DNA from: an uncultured Pseudomonadota bacterium
Lineage (GTDB): Bacteria; Pseudomonadota; Gammaproteobacteria; Steroidobacterales; Steroidobacteraceae
Assembly: GCA_903927005.1 (NCBI GenBank)
Contig: CAIYLH010000112.1
Coordinates: forward strand, 1-52,897
Length of the DNA: 52,897 nucleotides
Direction: 5' to 3'
Shown here: piece by piece, positions 6,601 through 16,047 of the stretch
Layout of the letters: the number at the start of each line of letters is the position of its first letter
How positions within the stretch are numbered: the first letter of the stretch is position 1
Notes under the pieces: generated by a model
The model's database searches: none
What the model was told of the DNA's origin: nothing
What the model saw: only the letters and a program-made list of their open reading frames with translations
Translations under genes and position numbers: made by a program

Positions 6601-9138
6601 CTAGCGGCGGGCCGTATACAAGGCCTGTGCCTCGCGCAGTCGCGCGATCACCGCGTCTTTTTCGGCGGCCGAGTTCCAATCCGGGTGGCGGCCGGTGGCC
6701 TCGATCACCCGTTCGATCCAGGCCACGAAGTACGCCGCATCCTCGGGCGCGCGCTGTGGGCGTCCGGCCATCGTCACGTAAATGGGACTCGTCGTGGCGT
6801 ACGGATAATTATCCAGCACCGGATATTCGGCCCGGTCGCTTGAGGCCCGCAGCACACACCAGCCGCTAGTCGCCAGCGGCAACTGTCCGGTCACATCGGC
6901 CTCGGTGCGGCCCCCGGTCAACGGCAGCGAACGCACGACCCGTCCGTTGCAGACAATCTCCAGATGATCGATCGGCACGATCGAGCGCAGGTGTGCCGTG
7001 AAAGCCTGCCGGCCCGGACGCGCCAGCTGCAGCTCGGCGCCGATTGGTTGCCCACCAAGCGAAAAATCCAGCAACGGGCCGTTGCTCGCGAAGCTACGGC
7101 CCGCCTTCAGCGCCGCCAACCACTCGTTGGTATCAACCGCCTGGGCGCCCACCGCCACGAAGACTCGGTTCATGCCGACCGGTCCGCGCAGCGAGGCGTA
7201 GTTCGCCATCGCGTCGGTTCCCGCGGCGGTTGGCAGCCGGAAGCCCAGGTTCAGCAGGCGATACCAGACATCGGCCGTTGTGCGGTGGTCGGCGAAGCCG
7301 ACCACTTCGATGTAATCAACCTTGCCGAGCGCGACATCCACCGGCAGCTCGTTCGACAACCCCTCGGTGGCATCGAACGGGTGCAGCGGCTCGTCGAACG
7401 GATGCACATAACCTACCAGGGCGCCGGCAGCATGCGCGCGATCGGCGACGTCGGCGTTCATCGGCGCGAGGCTCGCAGCGGCCGTGTTTGGGTAACCGGC
7501 GTAACCCGGCAGCATCGTGCCACGCGACAGTCCGATCAGCCCAAGGTGACCCCAGTAGCTGGTATGAAACTCCTGTCCGTGCAGCAAGACGTGCGTTGCG
7601 GTCGATAGCGGATCACGGCCACGTCCGCTCTGGGCAATGTCCGGAACCCGCTGCTCCTTGTTAACGATCAGGTCGTTAACAATAGCCAAATCCTCAGACT
7701 CGGCCTGCTCGAGCAGGTGCGCTGGCGTGTTGCGATAAAGGCCGCCGTAGTTCATGTGCACGTGCACGTCGCCGCTGACCCAGTGGCGGCCGGCAGCAGT
7801 TGCAAGCGAAAATCCCGCCCCAAAGGCACTGTCCACGGCCACGGTCTGGCCCGCGGCCACCGTCAGCTTGCGCACGATCAGCGGCTGGCCGAAACCATGC
7901 AATACCTCGACGGTCACCTCGCCCGCCGGCACCGTGACAAAGTCCTCACCACGAGTGTGGAAGTAATGCGCCTCGAATGGCCGCTCGGCGCGATCGTAGC
8001 CGTCGTCGCCGTGAATCCAGGCAGCATCAGGGGCGTGAAACCTGCCGCGAGCGTCAGTCACCGAAACGCGGGCAGCAAGCGGCCGACCCGCCGCATCACG
8101 GATCGCCAGCTGCAGGCGACCGGTCGGTGCAATCAAGCGGCGTTCAGTGATCTCGAGGCGATGCTGACCACCAGTTGCTGCATCCTGCAGCCACAGTTCC
8201 AGCCCACCGGAACGGTTCGAGATGAACGCGAACTGGCGACCATCCGGCGACCAGCGCGCACCGACTTCATCCCAGTCACCATAGGACACCGGCAACGCGT
8301 CGCCGCCCGCAGCGGGCATCAGCCAAAGCTGGTGGCCATTGCGACCGAGATACGAGCTGTACAGTAGCCGCGTGCCGTCCGGCGAGTAGTCTGGCCGTGC
8401 GCGCCAATTGGTTTCCTCGTAGTGAATCTCATGTGCCGGCGCACCAGGCCGCGCCTCCATCTGCCAGAACCCACCCGTGCCATGGATGTGATCGCGATTC
8501 GATACGTACAGCACCGAGCGACCGTCGCGGCTCCAGACCGGGTTGATCTCATGATCGTAGGGGCTGTAGTAGTAACGGCGTAGAGGACTCTTCGCCTCAC
8601 CGGTCAGGCGCGTGACGCCGGCAAGCCCCGCCTCGACGACGTCGGCGACGAACAGATGGAAGCGGCCGTTGTAGGTGGTCGATGTCCAGACGATGCGCTT
8701 TCCATCCGGCGACCAGCGCGGCTCCAGATTGACCGCGGAATTGTGGGTTAGCAGCGCCGTATGACCCGTCGCAAGGTCGAGCGTAGCGAGCTCCAGGGCG
8801 TCGTTGCGATAGGTGGCGTAGAGGATCGTACGTCCATCTGGCGACCAGTCGGGCTGATAGTCGTAGCCCGGCCCATCGGTAAGCTGCACCGCAACGCCGC
8901 TGTCCAGACGCTGCCGCCATAGCGAGCCTGCCATCGAATAGATGACTTCACGCGAGTCGGGCGAATAGCTGACCGCAGACGGGCCAGCTGTCAGCTGCGG
9001 CAGGTACATCTCGCGGAAGTAGTAAGCGTGTGGCACCGCGATCTGCCCCAACACCGGCTGTCGCCCCCCTGCCGCCACCGACCCACAGGCCATCATCGCC
9101 AGCAATGACGCCAGCACCAGATCACGTAGCCTGCACAT
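6601..9138 (-). CDS. Secreted beta-propeller / PHP-domain (CehA-McbA type) metallohydrolase
   Basis: This 845-residue protein starts with a signal peptide (about residues 1-24). Next come at least six TolB/PD40-type propeller repeats, each with a WSPDG or YSPDG motif (about residues 55-320). A small beta-sandwich segment (about 335-430) leads to a C-terminal PHP-like metallohydrolase. Putative metal ligands are H459-x-H461, H525, H531, H579 and D642. CehA/McbA relatives hydrolyse carbamates and other amides or esters; the substrate here is unknown. The start at 9138 is preceded by GGGGAGAG. A longer upstream reading would bury the signal peptide. It is the last gene of the minus-strand amino-acid-catabolism run, about 100 bases after the aminotransferase gene. 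Confidence 0.8.
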   Translation of the reverse strand: MCRLRDLVLASLLAMMACGSVAAGGRQPVLGQIAVPHAYYFREMYLPQLTAGPSAVSYSPDSREVIYSMAGSLWRQRLDSGVAVQLTDGPGYDYQPDWSPDGRTILYATYRNDALELATLDLATGHTALLTHNSAVNLEPRWSPDGKRIVWTSTTYNGRFHLFVADVVEAGLAGVTRLTGEAKSPLRRYYYSPYDHEINPVWSRDGRSVLYVSNRDHIHGTGGFWQMEARPGAPAHEIHYEETNWRARPDYSPDGTRLLYSSYLGRNGHQLWLMPAAGGDALPVSYGDWDEVGARWSPDGRQFAFISNRSGGLELWLQDAATGGQHRLEITERRLIAPTGRLQLAIRDAAGRPLAARVSVTDARGRFHAPDAAWIHGDDGYDRAERPFEAHYFHTRGEDFVTVPAGEVTVEVLHGFGQPLIVRKLTVAAGQTVAVDSAFGAGFSLATAAGRHWVSGDVHVHMNYGGLYRNTPAHLLEQAESEDLAIVNDLIVNKEQRVPDIAQSGRGRDPLSTATHVLLHGQEFHTSYWGHLGLIGLSRGTMLPGYAGYPNTAAASLAPMNADVADRAHAAGALVGYVHPFDEPLHPFDATEGLSNELPVDVALGKVDYIEVVGFADHRTTADVWYRLLNLGFRLPTAAGTDAMANYASLRGPVGMNRVFVAVGAQAVDTNEWLAALKAGRSFASNGPLLDFSLGGQPIGAELQLARPGRQAFTAHLRSIVPIDHLEIVCNGRVVRSLPLTGGRTEADVTGQLPLATSGWCVLRASSDRAEYPVLDNYPYATTSPIYVTMAGRPQRAPEDAAYFVAWIERVIEATGRHPDWNSAAEKDAVIARLREAQALYTARR

Positions 9139-9239
9139 CGTCGACTCTCCCCTACCGTTCAGCTTGTGTTTTTTTAGGACCGCTTCGATCGCCGCGCGTC
9201 GGCGATGACCGGCATGACCGGCCACCGCCGTGCGCCGCA

Positions 9240-10565
9240 TCATGCCCCTGCTAGCACCTCGATCAGACTGGCCTCGAGAATGGCCATCGCCTCGTCGATC
9301 TCGCCCGTGGTGACCACCAGCGGAGGCATGAATCGCAGCGTGCTCTGGCCGCATGACAGCAGAATCAGGCCGTTTTCATAAGCCCGAGTGACCAGCTTGT
9401 CGCACATCTCGCGAGCCGGGGTGCGGGAGGCGCGGTCGGTCACCAGTTCCATACCGATCATCAGACCCTTGCCGCGGACCTGCCCAATCACCTCGTGCCG
9501 GGACGCCAGCTCACGCAACCGCGCCTGGAAGTACTCGCCAACCGTGGCGGCGTTATCCATGAACCCACCAGCCACCAGATCGAGCGTCGCCAGAGCAGCC
9601 GCGCAGCACAGCGGATTGCCACCGTAGGTGTTGCCATGCGCGCCACGCGCCCATTTCGACATGATTGTCTTCTTGGCGACCACCATGCCGATCGGCATGC
9701 CGGATCCAAGACCCTTGGCGAGCGTCATGATGTCGGGCTTTACGCCCCAGTGCTGGCTGGCAAACATCTTGCCCGTGCGGCCGATACCGGACTGCACTTC
9801 GTCGAAAATCAGCAAGATGCCATGCCGATCGCACAGCGCGCGCAAACCTTCGAGGAATCCGTCCGGCGGAACAATGTAGCCGCCCTCGCCTTGAATCGGC
9901 TCAATCAGGATCGCTGCAACTTCACTGGCCGGCACGTTGCTGGTGAACAGCACGTTCTCTATGTAGTTCAGGACCGCCTGACCCTGGTCCTCGCCAGCCA
10001 GCAGCGGCCGATAGTTGTTCGGATACGGAACGTGGGTAACGCCCGGCATCGTCGGAAAGAAGCCCTTCTGCTGGGTGTACTTGCTCGAGGTAAACGATAG
10101 CGAGCCCATCGTGCGGCCATGGAAGCCGCCGAGAAAACCGATAAAGCGCGGCCGCCCAGTCACGTACCGAGCGAGCTTGAGCGCGCCCTCGACACTTTCC
10201 GTCCCCGACTGCGCAAAGAAGCTCAGCACCGGCTCGCCCATTGGCGACAGCTCGTTCATCCGCTCGCCGAGCCGCACCTGAGTCTCGTGCCAATAGTCGG
10301 AGGAAATGTGCAGGAAGCGGCTCGCCGCGTCAGTGATCGCCTCCACCACCTTCGGGTGAGCATGGCCGGTGCTGCAGACCGCGATGCCGGCCACGAAGTC
10401 TAGAAACCGGTTGCCGTCGACGTCCCAGACCTCGGTGCCACGGCCGTGCGACATCACAAATGGATAATCACGTGGATAGGACGGCGAGACGACGGCGGAG
10501 TCGCGGGCGAGCAGGTCGCGGGCCTTGGGTCCGGGCAGCTCGGTCTTGATGTGCGGAGTCTTCAT
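9240..10565 (-). CDS. Class III aminotransferase (acetylornithine/GABA/ornithine type)
   Basis: This 441-residue PLP fold-type I omega-aminotransferase has the PLP lysine in LAKGLGSGMPIG (about residue 290), the Asp motif LLIFDEVQSGIGRTG, and GGFHGRTMGSLSFTSSK for phosphate and substrate binding. Such enzymes move a terminal amino group (GABA, ornithine, beta-alanine, putrescine-like substrates) to 2-oxoglutarate or pyruvate, giving an aldehyde. A GGGAG ribosome site precedes the ATG, 9 bases after the CoA-transferase beta stop codon, so it belongs to that operon. Together with the P5C-type dehydrogenase upstream, an ornithine or GABA substrate is plausible. The sequence alone does not decide. 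Confidence 0.85.
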   Translation of the reverse strand: MKTPHIKTELPGPKARDLLARDSAVVSPSYPRDYPFVMSHGRGTEVWDVDGNRFLDFVAGIAVCSTGHAHPKVVEAITDAASRFLHISSDYWHETQVRLGERMNELSPMGEPVLSFFAQSGTESVEGALKLARYVTGRPRFIGFLGGFHGRTMGSLSFTSSKYTQQKGFFPTMPGVTHVPYPNNYRPLLAGEDQGQAVLNYIENVLFTSNVPASEVAAILIEPIQGEGGYIVPPDGFLEGLRALCDRHGILLIFDEVQSGIGRTGKMFASQHWGVKPDIMTLAKGLGSGMPIGMVVAKKTIMSKWARGAHGNTYGGNPLCCAAALATLDLVAGGFMDNAATVGEYFQARLRELASRHEVIGQVRGKGLMIGMELVTDRASRTPAREMCDKLVTRAYENGLILLSCGQSTLRFMPPLVVTTGEIDEAMAILEASLIEVLAGA

Positions 10566-10574
10566 CTCATCTCC

Positions 10575-11375
10575 CTAGACCGGCAATTTGACCGGTCGGC
10601 TGTTGGCCTCGCGCGTACGACGGTGGAGGTCCCGCAGTACGGCAAGTTCGTCCTGTGTCGGTGGCTGCAGCACGTCGACCGTCGCAGCCACTTGCAGCGG
10701 CCAGCCGGTGGCCGCGATCGCATCAGCGACCGTGACGTGCTCATAACGGGCCACTAACTCGAATTCTTCACTGCCGGCCTGCGGCTTCATGACACCGTAG
10801 TCGGTGATGATGGCCTGCGGCCCGCCACCCGGCACGCCACTGGCCTTGCGCGCGCCGTACCCTGTCAGGAATCCGGCGCTGCTCTTGAACGCCACTTCGC
10901 TGACGAAGGAGCGCGCCGACTGCTTGAGCACGACGAACACCTGTCGCGCGTGGATCGCGATCTCCGGCGCTCCGCCGGCCCCTGGCAAGCGGGTTTTCGG
11001 GCGATCATAAGGACCGATTACGGTGCTGTTGAGGTTACCGAACCGATCGACCTGCGCTGCGCCCAGAAAACCAACGTCGACACGGCCACTCTGCAACCAG
11101 TAGGAGAATATCTCCGGCAGCGGCACTACCGTCGTGGCGGTATCAGCCAGCTCGCCGTCGCCGATGGACAGCGGCAGAACGCGCGGACGCGTACCGATGG
11201 TGCCCGACTCGTAAATCAGCACGATATCCGGCGCATGCAGCAGGCGGGCAAGGTTCGCCGCCGCCGAGGGCAGCCCGATGCCGACGAAGCAGACGCAGCG
11301 GTCCCACAGCATGCGCGCCGCGGTAACGGTCATCATCTCGTCGGGCGTCCATTGCGGGCGCGGAACGGCGCTCAT
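10575..11375 (-). CDS. CoA-transferase family I, beta subunit
   Basis: This 266-residue subunit resembles the beta chain of glutaconate CoA-transferase-like enzymes (family I). The likely catalytic glutamate is in LIYESGTIGTRP (about residue 56). These heteromers move CoA between acyl-CoA and a free acid through a glutamyl-CoA thioester; some relatives (IpdB type) are hydrolases instead. The gene overlaps the alpha-subunit stop codon by 4 bases, consistent with stoichiometric synthesis. Substrate is unknown; the context suggests a carboxylic acid from amino acid breakdown. Confidence 0.85.
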   Translation of the reverse strand: MSAVPRPQWTPDEMMTVTAARMLWDRCVCFVGIGLPSAAANLARLLHAPDIVLIYESGTIGTRPRVLPLSIGDGELADTATTVVPLPEIFSYWLQSGRVDVGFLGAAQVDRFGNLNSTVIGPYDRPKTRLPGAGGAPEIAIHARQVFVVLKQSARSFVSEVAFKSSAGFLTGYGARKASGVPGGGPQAIITDYGVMKPQAGSEEFELVARYEHVTVADAIAATGWPLQVAATVDVLQPPTQDELAVLRDLHRRTREANSRPVKLPV

Positions 11376-12226
11376 GGGCCAACTCCGTCGGCGCGTAGCG
11401 CCGCGATGAAGCCTGCGAAGTCGTCCGTCCCGTGGACGTAGCGATCAATCCACGCCGTGAAGGTCGCGCGATCACGCGAAATCTCGTCCCAGGTGATGTA
11501 AAAGGCGTTGTCACGAGAGTAGTAGCCACGGGCATACGATGGCCAGGCGCCGCCAGGCACGCAAGCGACGGCGGTCACGACCCAGCTCGGCAACACCACG
11601 GCATTCATAGGCGCACCGAGGTCATCGACGATCTCCTCCACCGTCACCAACAGTCGGTGAGCCGCAAGTCCGGCCTCCTTCTGTGCACCGAGGATGCCGC
11701 TGATCAGCACGTTGCCGGCACGGTCTGCCTTCTGCGCATGCAGGATCGTGACATCCGGGTTCAGCGCGGGAACGGTGGCGATATGCTCGCCAGTGTACGG
11801 ACATACGACATGCCGGATCGTCGGATTCACGCCGGGCAGGTCGGTACCGGTGTAGCCGCGCAGCATCCCGAATGGCAAGCGCGAGGCACCGGCCACGTAG
11901 GCCGCCGCCATGCCGGCATGCGAGTGCTCATTGATCGCAAGCGGACCTGGCCAGGCCTTCTCGATCGCGTCACGCACACGGTGAGCGGAACCCACTCCCG
12001 GATTGCCGCCCCATGAGAATGTCAGGCGCTCCGCGCAGCCAGCACCGATCATCTGGTCGTAAATGAGGTCAGGCGTCATGCGGATCAGATGCAGGCCACG
12101 CCGACGCTGGCGGATGATCTCCTGGCCCGCCGCGAACGGGATCAGATGGGTGAATCCCTCGAGCGCGACGGTATCGCCGTCGTGCACATGAGCAGAAATC
12201 GCCGCCTGCAGGGTCGTGATCGCCAC
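11372..12226 (-). CDS. CoA-transferase family I, alpha subunit
   Basis: This 284-residue subunit has the glycine-rich CoA-transferase alpha features VHDGDTVALEGFTHLIPFA near residue 20, WGGNPGVGS near 90, and GMLRGYTGTDLPG near 140. It starts at a GTG two bases after the aldehyde dehydrogenase stop codon and ends overlapping the beta subunit, so dehydrogenase and transferase are tightly coupled. It closely resembles the 'CoA transferase subunit A' group related to glutaconate CoA-transferase. The acid it activates is not known. Confidence 0.85.
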   Translation of the reverse strand: MAITTLQAAISAHVHDGDTVALEGFTHLIPFAAGQEIIRQRRRGLHLIRMTPDLIYDQMIGAGCAERLTFSWGGNPGVGSAHRVRDAIEKAWPGPLAINEHSHAGMAAAYVAGASRLPFGMLRGYTGTDLPGVNPTIRHVVCPYTGEHIATVPALNPDVTILHAQKADRAGNVLISGILGAQKEAGLAAHRLLVTVEEIVDDLGAPMNAVVLPSWVVTAVACVPGGAWPSYARGYYSRDNAFYITWDEISRDRATFTAWIDRYVHGTDDFAGFIAALRADGVGP

Positions 12227-12228
12227 AG

Positions 12229-13794
12229 CTACTCAACCACCGTCTGCGACTGCTCACGCAAGTACTGCGGCAGGTAGTAGAACGAGCCGATCGCCTTGCC
12301 CGTCGAGGCGGAGCCCTTCCAGCCCGCGAAGGCCTGATAGCCAGGCCACGCGCCCGTGGTCGCGCCCTGTGGCCGATTGACGTAGGTCGTGCCGGCTTCG
12401 ATATGCTCCAGAAAGTAAGCCACATCACGGGCACTGCCGTAGACGCCGGCCGTAAGACCCAACGGCGAGGCGTTGGCCCGTGCCACGCCCTCCTCGACTC
12501 CTGCCACTCGCGCAAGCATAACGACGGGCAGGAACATCTCGGTTGCGAACAACGGGTGATGATGCGGCGCCTCGGCGAGCGTCGGCGCGACAAAGCAGCC
12601 GTTGGCGAGTTCGCCCTCGACCAGACGCCGGCCGCCAGAGAGGATGCGTCCACCGCCGGCGACGAGTTCGACCATGAAACGCTCGTATTTAGCCACCGCA
12701 CCGCGGGAGATCACCGGACCCAGCCAGTTCTCGCGCCGGGTGGGATCTCCAACGCGGATAGCCTCGGTCAGAGCGATGATCTTCGCGGTCAGTTCGTCGG
12801 CAACCGCGTCGACGACGTAGATTCGGGACAGCGCTGAGCACTTCTGGCCACCCAGTCCAAATGCCGAGCGCACGATACCTGTCGCAGCACGATCCAGGTC
12901 CGCGCCCGCGGTGACGATGCAGGCATTCTTGCCGCCCATTTCTGCAATACACGGCCGCACCCACGGACCGGCAACCATCCGCCGCGCGAGATCCATACCG
13001 ACCTCGTAGGAGCCGGTGAAGGTGATCCCTGCAACCCGTGGATGGCTGACGAGCGCCTCGCCGACTACGGAGCCACTGCCAGCGACGGCATTGAACACGC
13101 CGGCCGGGAAGCCGGCGTCGCGAATGCAGTCCGCGAGCAGTCGAACGGCCCAGGGCGTATCGGAGGCCCCTTTCACGACGACGGTATTTCCGGTCACCAG
13201 TGCCGCAGCAGCCGGACCCGCCGCCAGCGCGAGCGGAAAGTTGAACGGCGCGATCACGGCCCACACACCGTGCGGCTTGAGTACCGAGCGATTATGGGAG
13301 CGGTAATCCTTCAGAGGATCGTCCGGCAGCACGCGATCGAAACCGCCGTTCTTCGCGAAATCATCGGCGTAGCCGTTGAAGAACTCAGCCACTTCCTGCG
13401 TCTCAGCCAACGCCTCAAGCCGATTCTTGCCAACCTCCAGGCACAAGGCTGCAGCAATGTCGTACACACGCTCCTCGATCAGGGCAGCGGCGCGCTTGGC
13501 AAGGCGTACGCGCTCGGACGTCGGCGTATTGCGCCACGCAGGAAATGCCGCATGCGCAGCGTCGACCGCAACTCCAACCTGCTCGGCATCGGCAGCGGCG
13601 AAGCAGCCGAGCAACGTTCCGTCGATCGGCGAATGTTTTTCAATCGTCGAAGGGCCATCGACGTCCTGGCCTGCGATGTGCATCAGGTGGCGAGCGCCAA
13701 GCCCCAGACGGACCCGTGCAACCGCCTCCTCGAAGCGGCGGTGAAGTTCATCCGGCGGGTCGAACATAGTCGAATACGTCAGTTTAAAGCTCAT
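12229..13794 (-). CDS. Aldehyde dehydrogenase, L-glutamate gamma-semialdehyde (P5C) dehydrogenase type
   Basis: This 521-residue NAD(P)-dependent dehydrogenase has the catalytic Cys in GLGGQKCSALSR and the general-base Glu in AEMGGKNACIV. The GQKCSA-SR context is typical of 1-pyrroline-5-carboxylate dehydrogenase (RocA/PruA), which oxidises glutamate semialdehyde to glutamate. The cofactor loop FTGSYEVGMDLA and APFNFPLALAAGP are present. It overlaps the preceding aminotransferase stop codon (ATGA) and precedes the CoA-transferase by two bases. Pairing with an omega-aminotransferase suggests an ornithine- or lysine-type route. The exact substrate is inference. Confidence 0.85.
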   Translation of the reverse strand: MSFKLTYSTMFDPPDELHRRFEEAVARVRLGLGARHLMHIAGQDVDGPSTIEKHSPIDGTLLGCFAAADAEQVGVAVDAAHAAFPAWRNTPTSERVRLAKRAAALIEERVYDIAAALCLEVGKNRLEALAETQEVAEFFNGYADDFAKNGGFDRVLPDDPLKDYRSHNRSVLKPHGVWAVIAPFNFPLALAAGPAAAALVTGNTVVVKGASDTPWAVRLLADCIRDAGFPAGVFNAVAGSGSVVGEALVSHPRVAGITFTGSYEVGMDLARRMVAGPWVRPCIAEMGGKNACIVTAGADLDRAATGIVRSAFGLGGQKCSALSRIYVVDAVADELTAKIIALTEAIRVGDPTRRENWLGPVISRGAVAKYERFMVELVAGGGRILSGGRRLVEGELANGCFVAPTLAEAPHHHPLFATEMFLPVVMLARVAGVEEGVARANASPLGLTAGVYGSARDVAYFLEHIEAGTTYVNRPQGATTGAWPGYQAFAGWKGSASTGKAIGSFYYLPQYLREQSQTVVE

Positions 13795-15104
13795 GACCAG
13801 TCGATCTCCCCCAGCAGGCGGTCAAGCAGCGCAACCGCATCGGACAGTTCCCGCTCTGCTATGACCAGCGGCGGGGCAATGATGATCAGGTTACCGCGCG
13901 TCGCGAACGACACGCCGGCGGCTAAAGCGCGCGCGAGCAGCAAACGCAGCGGTGGCGGCGTTTCGGGCCAGACCGCCAGCGGCTCACGGCTGGCACGGTC
14001 GCGGACCAGTTCAACAACGGCGAACAGGCCGTCACCGCCGCGCACATCGCCAATCACCGGGTGCCGAGCCGCCAGCTCCTGCAGCGAAGCGAACAGCGAA
14101 CGACCCAGCACGCGCGAGCGCTCGATCAGGTTTTCGTCGTCGTAGGCGCGCAGCGCCGCGACACCCACGGCACAGGCCAGAGGATGGCCGCAGTACGTCA
14201 AACCGGTATAGAGCATCTCGTGCTCGAGCCGCGCGGCAATCGCCGCGCTCATGACCACGGCCCCGAGCGGCAAATGGGAGCCGGTCAGACCCTTGGCGAG
14301 CGTCATCAGGTCGGGACGGCCCGCCTCGCCGTGGCGCTGCCACGCGAACCACTCGCCGCAGCGCCCGAAACCGCTCATCACCTCGTCGGCAATAAGGTAG
14401 ACGCCGCGGCGGCGAGTTTCGTCTCGCAGCAGCGGCCAATACTCCGGCGGCGCAACGATGCCGTTAGTGCCGGCGTTCGCCTCCATGATGACGGCAGCCG
14501 TCTGCGCAGCACCGTGCAGGTCAATCGCCTCCCCCACCGCCATAGCGCTGCGGTGGGCACAGTCGGCGTCGCTGGACGATCCGAACGGGCAACGATAGGC
14601 ATGGGGTGGCGGCACGCGCACAACACCAAAAGACGCTGCATCGACCTGCCGCTGGGTACGCGCATCGCCGGAGAGCGCCATCGTCGCGTAGCTCGCGCCA
14701 TGATAGGAGCGATCGCGCGAGACGATCAGGCCGCGCGGCTTGCCGCTGGCCTGACGCGCGAACTTGACCGCATGCTCGTTCGCATCGGCACCCCCGAGAC
14801 TGAAGAAGACTCGCCCGCCCTCGAAACCGGACTTCTCGAGCAGGCGACGGGCAAGTTCCGCCCGCGGTTCCGCGCCCCAACTGGCCGTGACGAAGCACAG
14901 CCGCTCCGCCTGTTGCTGGATCGCCCGGATCAGCGCCGGGTGCTGGTGGCCGAGGTTCATGCACTCGGCCAGGCTGCTCATGTCGAGGTAAGAGCGACCC
15001 TGATCGTCGTGGAAACGGGCCCCGGAGCCGCCGACGATGGTCGGCGCATTCCAGTCGGCCTGTACGCACCAGCTATGGAGAACGTCGTCTTTTTCGGTGT
15101 TCAT
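13791..15104 (-). CDS. Class III aminotransferase (omega-amino acid:pyruvate type)
   Basis: This 437-residue PLP fold-type I enzyme has the PLP lysine in LAKGLTGSHLPLGAV and the Asp motif LIADEVMSGFGRCGEW. Its overall look is that of taurine- or beta-alanine-pyruvate aminotransferases, and it differs clearly from the second class III enzyme of the cluster at 9240-10565. It heads the tightly spaced set aminotransferase, dehydrogenase, CoA-transferase A and B, aminotransferase. A 138-base gap separates it from the SDR gene upstream, which could hold a promoter, although I see no convincing one. Substrate is unknown. Confidence 0.84.
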   Translation of the reverse strand: MNTEKDDVLHSWCVQADWNAPTIVGGSGARFHDDQGRSYLDMSSLAECMNLGHQHPALIRAIQQQAERLCFVTASWGAEPRAELARRLLEKSGFEGGRVFFSLGGADANEHAVKFARQASGKPRGLIVSRDRSYHGASYATMALSGDARTQRQVDAASFGVVRVPPPHAYRCPFGSSSDADCAHRSAMAVGEAIDLHGAAQTAAVIMEANAGTNGIVAPPEYWPLLRDETRRRGVYLIADEVMSGFGRCGEWFAWQRHGEAGRPDLMTLAKGLTGSHLPLGAVVMSAAIAARLEHEMLYTGLTYCGHPLACAVGVAALRAYDDENLIERSRVLGRSLFASLQELAARHPVIGDVRGGDGLFAVVELVRDRASREPLAVWPETPPPLRLLLARALAAGVSFATRGNLIIIAPPLVIAERELSDAVALLDRLLGEIDWS

Positions 15105-15242
15105 GCGTCTTGTAACCGCCCGCCCCTTACGGCGTGCCGTGGGAGCAATCCGCCATTGTCCCGCGCCGCCCCCTCCCGGCTCAAGCAGCGTCGCCTGCGG
15201 CGGACCCTGATTGACGGCAGCAGGGACTGCACGATCGTACTC

Positions 15243-16019
15243 TCATGCGAACTGCCCCATCCGCAGGTGCAGACCCGCATCGACGTGCAGCGTCTCCCCG
15301 GTAACGTGACGGGCGTTCTCCAGCAGCCAGACAATGGGCTCTGCAACGTCGTCGGGCGCGGTAATCGCCTTCAAAGGCGTCCCCTCCCGGACCGTCGCGA
15401 TGACCCGCTCCAGACGAGTCGCGTCCATGCCACGCGCATGCCACGGCGTATCGACAAAGCCGGGCGCTACGGCGTTGATTCGAACCGCCGGCGCAAGCGC
15501 ACGAGCAAGCGAGGTGGTCATGTTGATCAGCGCCGCCTTGGACGCTGCATAGGCCACCGAACTGCCGATCGCGCAGGTGCCGGCAATCGAGGCGACATTG
15601 ACGATGGCGCCCTGCCCGCTGTCCCGCAGCGCCGGCATCGCGGCCCTGATCATCTGGAACGCGCCGGTGACGTTGACCGCAAAGATCCGCGCGAAATCCA
15701 CCGCCTCAAGGCCATCGAGATTCGCGTGTGAGACGAACGCACTCATGCCGGCGTTGTTGACCAGATAATCCAACTGGCCGTACTCGGCGACAGCCGCCGC
15801 CACCAGCGCGCGACAGGCGCCATCGTCCGACACATCGCCCTGCACGACGCGCGCCCGCCCACCGGCACTACGACACGCGGCGCCAACCGCTTCGGCGGCC
15901 TCAACGCTGCGCGCGCAGTTGACGATAACGTCAGCGCCGTGTGCGGCCAGCCGCAGCGCCACGGCCGCGCCTATACCCGAGGAGGCTCCCGTGACGATAG
16001 CGACGCGTCGATCGGTCAT
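15243..16019 (-). CDS. SDR family NAD(P)-dependent oxidoreductase
   Basis: This classical short-chain dehydrogenase has 258 residues: cofactor motif TGASSGIG near residue 11, NNAG near 90, and catalytic Tyr and Lys in YAASKAAL near 155. The end HVTGETLHVDAGLH resembles 3-oxoacyl-ACP reductase/FabG-like members. The start at 16019 gives the standard short N-terminus ahead of the beta-alpha-beta fold; the longer frame runs into hutG. It begins 28 bases after hutG and is likely co-transcribed with the hut genes. Its substrate is not recognisable. Confidence 0.82.
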   Translation of the reverse strand: MTDRRVAIVTGASSGIGAAVALRLAAHGADVIVNCARSVEAAEAVGAACRSAGGRARVVQGDVSDDGACRALVAAAVAEYGQLDYLVNNAGMSAFVSHANLDGLEAVDFARIFAVNVTGAFQMIRAAMPALRDSGQGAIVNVASIAGTCAIGSSVAYAASKAALINMTTSLARALAPAVRINAVAPGFVDTPWHARGMDATRLERVIATVREGTPLKAITAPDDVAEPIVWLLENARHVTGETLHVDAGLHLRMGQFA

Positions 16020-16047
16020 TCCAACTCTCCTGCCAACCGGACCTGGA

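Noticed and set aside
9188-9206. Hairpin ATCGCCG/CGGCGAT between the aminotransferase and PHP hydrolase genes
   Set aside because: The nearby run of seven T is on the wrong strand and side for termination of the minus-strand genes.
15105-15242. Possible small gene or promoter between the SDR and aminotransferase genes
   Set aside because: No coding signal, ribosome site pair or sigma70-like hexamers could be supported.
14061-15731. 556-residue plus-strand open frame opposite the aminotransferase and SDR genes
   Set aside because: Antisense shadow of well-supported minus-strand genes.
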